Shown in pieces: positions 61,622-64,000 of a stretch of DNA of 64,000 nt; positions within the stretch are counted from its first letter, which is position 1; the number at the start of each line of letters is the position of its first letter. A program made the translations under genes and the position numbers. The notes beneath the pieces were generated by a model that saw only the letters and a list, made by a program, of their open reading frames with translations, searched no databases and was not told where the DNA came from. Source of the DNA: Alphaproteobacteria bacterium (GTDB lineage: Bacteria > Pseudomonadota > Alphaproteobacteria > Rhodobacterales > Rhodobacteraceae); contig JAUIAS010000005.1 in NCBI GenBank assembly GCA_030425395.1, positions 1-64,000 on the forward strand, written 5' to 3'.

Positions 61622-63241
61622 TCAGCCGGTCAAAACGGTGCCGAATTCCTCGCGCAGGTTCCGCTTGAGAACCTTGCCCGTGGCATTGCGCGGCAATGCA
61701 TCCTTGAACACCACCGTGTCGGGGATCTGCCACTTGGCGATCTTGTCATCGAAATACGCGAGCAGCTCTTCGACGGTCGGGGCCTCACCCTCAGCGGCAA
61801 CCGCCACCAGAATGGGGCGCTCGTCCCATTTGGGATGGGCAACCCCGACAACCGCAGCATCGGCCAGCTTGGGATGACCCACCGCGATATTCTCAAGCTC
61901 GACCGACGAAATCCATTCGCCCCCCGACTTGATGATATCCTTGGACCGGTCGCGGATGGTCATATAGCCGTCTTCGTCGAGCGTCGCGACATCGCCGGTT
62001 GCAAACCAGCCATCCTGAAGGATGTTGTCATCCTGCATCCGGAAATAGCTGTCCAGAACCCAATGCCCGCGCACCATGAGGTCGCCCTGGGTTTCCCCAT
62101 CCCGAGGCAGGTCGCGTCCGTCGTCATCAACGATCTTCAATTCGACACCGAACGGCGGACGTCCCTGATTTTCCCGCAGGCGATGTTGCTCTTCGATCGG
62201 CAGTTCAAGATGCCGCGCCAACGGCACGTTGATCGACCCGAGCGGCGACATTTCGGACATGCCCCAGGCGTGCACGGTTTCAACGCCATAGCTTTCGCGG
62301 AACTCTGTAATCATGGACGGCGGACAGGCCGATCCCCCGATCACAGTGCGTTGCAACGCATCGAGCTTGGCACCGGACTTCTCGGCATAGGCCAGCAACC
62401 CCTGCCAGATCGTGGGAACACCCAATGCAATGGTGACGTTCTCGCCCTCGATCAGGTTGACGAGGCTCTCGCCGTCAAGGTTCGGCCCCGGCAAGACCAT
62501 CTGCGCGCCCACCATCGCCGAGCAATAGGGCGTGCCCCAGGCATTTACGTGGAACATCGGCACCACCGGCAAGACCACGTCGCGCGCCGACAGGGCCAAC
62601 CCGTCTGCGAGATTTCCGCCAAAGGAATGCAACAGGGTCGAGCGGTGTGAATAAAGAACGCCCTTGGGGTTGCCGGTCGTGCCCGAGGTATAACACAGGG
62701 ACGAGGCCGTGTTTTCATCGAAGCTGGGCCAGACAAATCCTTCGTCGCCGCCCGCGACCAGTTCGTCATAAAACTCCAGCCCGTCCAACTGCGCCGCCGC
62801 CTCTTCGTCGCGCGGTCCCATCAGCACGACATGGCGCACATGTTCCAGCTTGTCGCGGATCGCCGCCACCAGCGGCACAAAGGTCCGGTCTATGAACACC
62901 ACCCGGTCTTCCGCGTGATTGATGATATACACCAACTGTTCGGGGAAGAGACGCGGGTTGATCGTGTGCAGGACAAACCCAGCCCCTGACGCCCCGAAAT
63001 ACAGTTCGAGATGGCGGCGGTTGTTCCATGCAATGGTGGCAACCCGTGCCTGAGGTTCAAGCCCCAGCGCGCTCAGCGCCGAGCCGATGCGGCGCGCGTT
63101 GCGGGCAACGTCGCCCCAGGTCACCGTCTCGGTGCCGCCGGTGGTTTCAACCGAAACGATCTTTGTGCGATTGTGATACCTGTCGGCATGATCAATCAGC
63201 GACGAGATCAGCAACGGTGCCGTCATCATCTGTCCAAGCAT
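61622..63241 (-). CDS. Acyl-CoA ligase, DmdB-like (3-methylmercaptopropionyl-CoA ligase family)
   Basis: A 539-residue ANL ligase. The N-terminus MLGQMMTAPLLISSLIDHA, AWNNRRHLELYFG, INPRLFPEQLVYI, YTSGTTGNPKGVLYSHRS and DRSKDIIKSGGEWISSVELE resemble roseobacter DmdB, which activates 3-methylmercaptopropionate in DMSP breakdown, and related medium-chain acyl-CoA ligases. Other dmd genes are not present, so the DmdB role is tentative. Start ATG 63241 has GGAGAGA upstream; the frame is open 45 bases further without support. Confidence 0.82.
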   Translation of the reverse strand: MLGQMMTAPLLISSLIDHADRYHNRTKIVSVETTGGTETVTWGDVARNARRIGSALSALGLEPQARVATIAWNNRRHLELYFGASGAGFVLHTINPRLFPEQLVYIINHAEDRVVFIDRTFVPLVAAIRDKLEHVRHVVLMGPRDEEAAAQLDGLEFYDELVAGGDEGFVWPSFDENTASSLCYTSGTTGNPKGVLYSHRSTLLHSFGGNLADGLALSARDVVLPVVPMFHVNAWGTPYCSAMVGAQMVLPGPNLDGESLVNLIEGENVTIALGVPTIWQGLLAYAEKSGAKLDALQRTVIGGSACPPSMITEFRESYGVETVHAWGMSEMSPLGSINVPLARHLELPIEEQHRLRENQGRPPFGVELKIVDDDGRDLPRDGETQGDLMVRGHWVLDSYFRMQDDNILQDGWFATGDVATLDEDGYMTIRDRSKDIIKSGGEWISSVELENIAVGHPKLADAAVVGVAHPKWDERPILVAVAAEGEAPTVEELLAYFDDKIAKWQIPDTVVFKDALPRNATGKVLKRNLREEFGTVLTG

Positions 63242-63578
63242 GGTGTTCTCTCTCCTCGATTTCGACGGCGTCGCACGCGTCGCCACTCCCCATTTTCAAC
63301 GCGCAAAGTGCCAAGCCCCGCGACATTTTGCAACGGGACAGAGCCACGTCAAACCGCCCATGACGGAACGTCGCGACAACCCCGGGCGCGCTGTCTTTTT
63401 CCTGTGCAGGCTGACGACATCCCAGCGGGCAGCAGCCACACCACCCGCGCGCGCAACGGATACCTTGGATTGGGGTATTTGAAACGAGAAAGAAGCAGAA
63501 GGCGCGCCATACATGGACGCGGCGCGCCGCCGACAAAACGCCCTTGCCTTGCCCGCGTCGGGCGCGTAGCCCGGAACC
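63242..63578. other. Divergent spacer between CoA ligase and thioesterase genes
   Basis: 337 bp carrying the promoter regions of two divergent genes. Overlapping open frames on both strands have no ribosome-binding site or recognisable protein features. No strong palindrome was found. Confidence 0.45.
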
Positions 63579-64000
63579 ATGGCTCTGAGATATCATACCC
63601 CGCTTTCACCGGCTGAACAGATGGCGTTCGGCATGAGCAAGGTGCAGCCGCTGGCGATTGCCGACAAGGTGCGGTTTGCCGAGCTGGACCGGCTCAATCA
63701 CGTCAACAACAAGGCCTATATGACCTGGTTCGAGACGCTGCGCGTGATCTATTTCGATCTGTTCTGTGCGCCCCATTATCCCGCAGGCGCGCAACAGCCG
63801 CGCGGCGTTGTCCGGTCGGGGCAGATCCATTTCCTGCACGAGATGCTGATGGGCGAAGACTACGTGGCCACGGCCGGTATCAGCGCCTTTCGCAACACAT
63901 CCTATACGATCCATCAGGAAATCTGGGTGGGCGCTCAGCTACGCGCGACCTTCGATTGCGTTTTCGTATCGCTGCGCCCGGACGGATCGGGGCAGCGTTA
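63579..64000 (+). CDS. Hot-dog-fold acyl-CoA thioesterase, partial (3' end beyond window)
   Basis: An open frame from ATG 63579 to the window end (140 codons, no stop). The translation contains ADKVRFAELDRLNHVNNKAY and MTWFETLRVIYFDLF, the active-site segment of 4-hydroxybenzoyl-CoA/YbgC-type thioesterases, where the Asp (or the position before LNHVNN) and Glu are catalytic. It would hydrolyse an acyl-CoA to the free acid. GGAA precedes the ATG. It is divergent from the CoA ligase, so the pair could form a CoA activation/release couple. Confidence 0.8.
   Translation, partial: MALRYHTPLSPAEQMAFGMSKVQPLAIADKVRFAELDRLNHVNNKAYMTWFETLRVIYFDLFCAPHYPAGAQQPRGVVRSGQIHFLHEMLMGEDYVATAGISAFRNTSYTIHQEIWVGAQLRATFDCVFVSLRPDGSGQR

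Overview
The window is a 64 kb stretch of GC-rich alphaproteobacterial chromosome, most likely from the Roseobacter group of Rhodobacteraceae. The evidence is the mixed iscR-suf operon typical of Rhodobacterales, an IscR that lacks the usual cysteine trio, a direct-repeat GTTC-N7-GTTC SOS box at recA, a CckA-type hybrid kinase, a DmdB-like acyl-CoA ligase, and several families frequent in marine roseobacters (MttB-like methyltransferase, DUF4445 ASKHA protein, malonyl-CoA synthetase). No rRNA, CRISPR array, phage or transposase was seen. Four tRNA genes are present: Ser-UGA, Leu-GAG, Arg-CCG and Gly-CCC.

Layout. 1-7.1 kb: tRNA-Ser, then a tightly packed + strand run (SPOR lipoprotein, D-Ala-D-Ala carboxypeptidase, tmk, holB, tatD, a PhnP-like metallo-beta-lactamase protein, an AEC transporter). 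7.2-13.2 kb: tRNA-Leu, matB, an MttB-like methyltransferase, a TetR regulator, and a DUF2145 gene with a small exported partner whose promoter is bracketed by two identical palindromes; then tRNA-Arg. 13.2-21.9 kb: the iscR-suf operon (minus strand), with two cysteine desulfurases and five accessory genes threaded through sufBCD. An Irr-box-like palindrome lies on its promoter. 22.1-27.3 kb (+): alpha/beta hydrolase, small protein, HD phosphohydrolase, icd, SMR transporter, typA. 27.4-37.4 kb: DUF1330, alaS, recA, a small sulfotransferase-like gene, cckA, rsmB and guaB.

37.7-46.5 kb: a seven-gene, minus-strand, translationally coupled catabolic operon (hyuA, hyuB, HisC-like aminotransferase, maleate-isomerase/Asp-Glu-racemase family protein, MmgE/PrpD, D-2-hydroxyacid dehydrogenase, DapA-like aldolase). 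Its pathway is not recognisable. It is decaying: hyuB has a one-base frameshift, and the aldolase has two TAG stops plus a frameshift. 47.0-52.2 kb (+): agmatinase-family ureohydrolase, CaiB-type CoA transferase, an ASKHA/ferredoxin corrinoid-activator-like protein overlapping a SAM methyltransferase. 52.2-54.6 kb: a candidate restriction-modification pair (C5-cytosine methyltransferase and GIY-YIG nuclease) between an AT-rich spacer with a broken small gene and tRNA-Gly. 54.8-61.5 kb: a liv-type ABC importer (livHMGF, acyl-CoA ligase, binding protein) closed by a strong terminator. 61.6-64 kb: a DmdB-like CoA ligase and, divergently, a hot-dog thioesterase cut by the window end.

Most genes are housekeeping. 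The accessory content with the most unexplained biology is the palindrome-flanked DUF2145 operon, the decaying hyu-type operon, the GIY-YIG/methyltransferase pair, and the ASKHA-methyltransferase pair. Starts were chosen from Shine-Dalgarno sequences, overlaps with upstream stops, and known family lengths.
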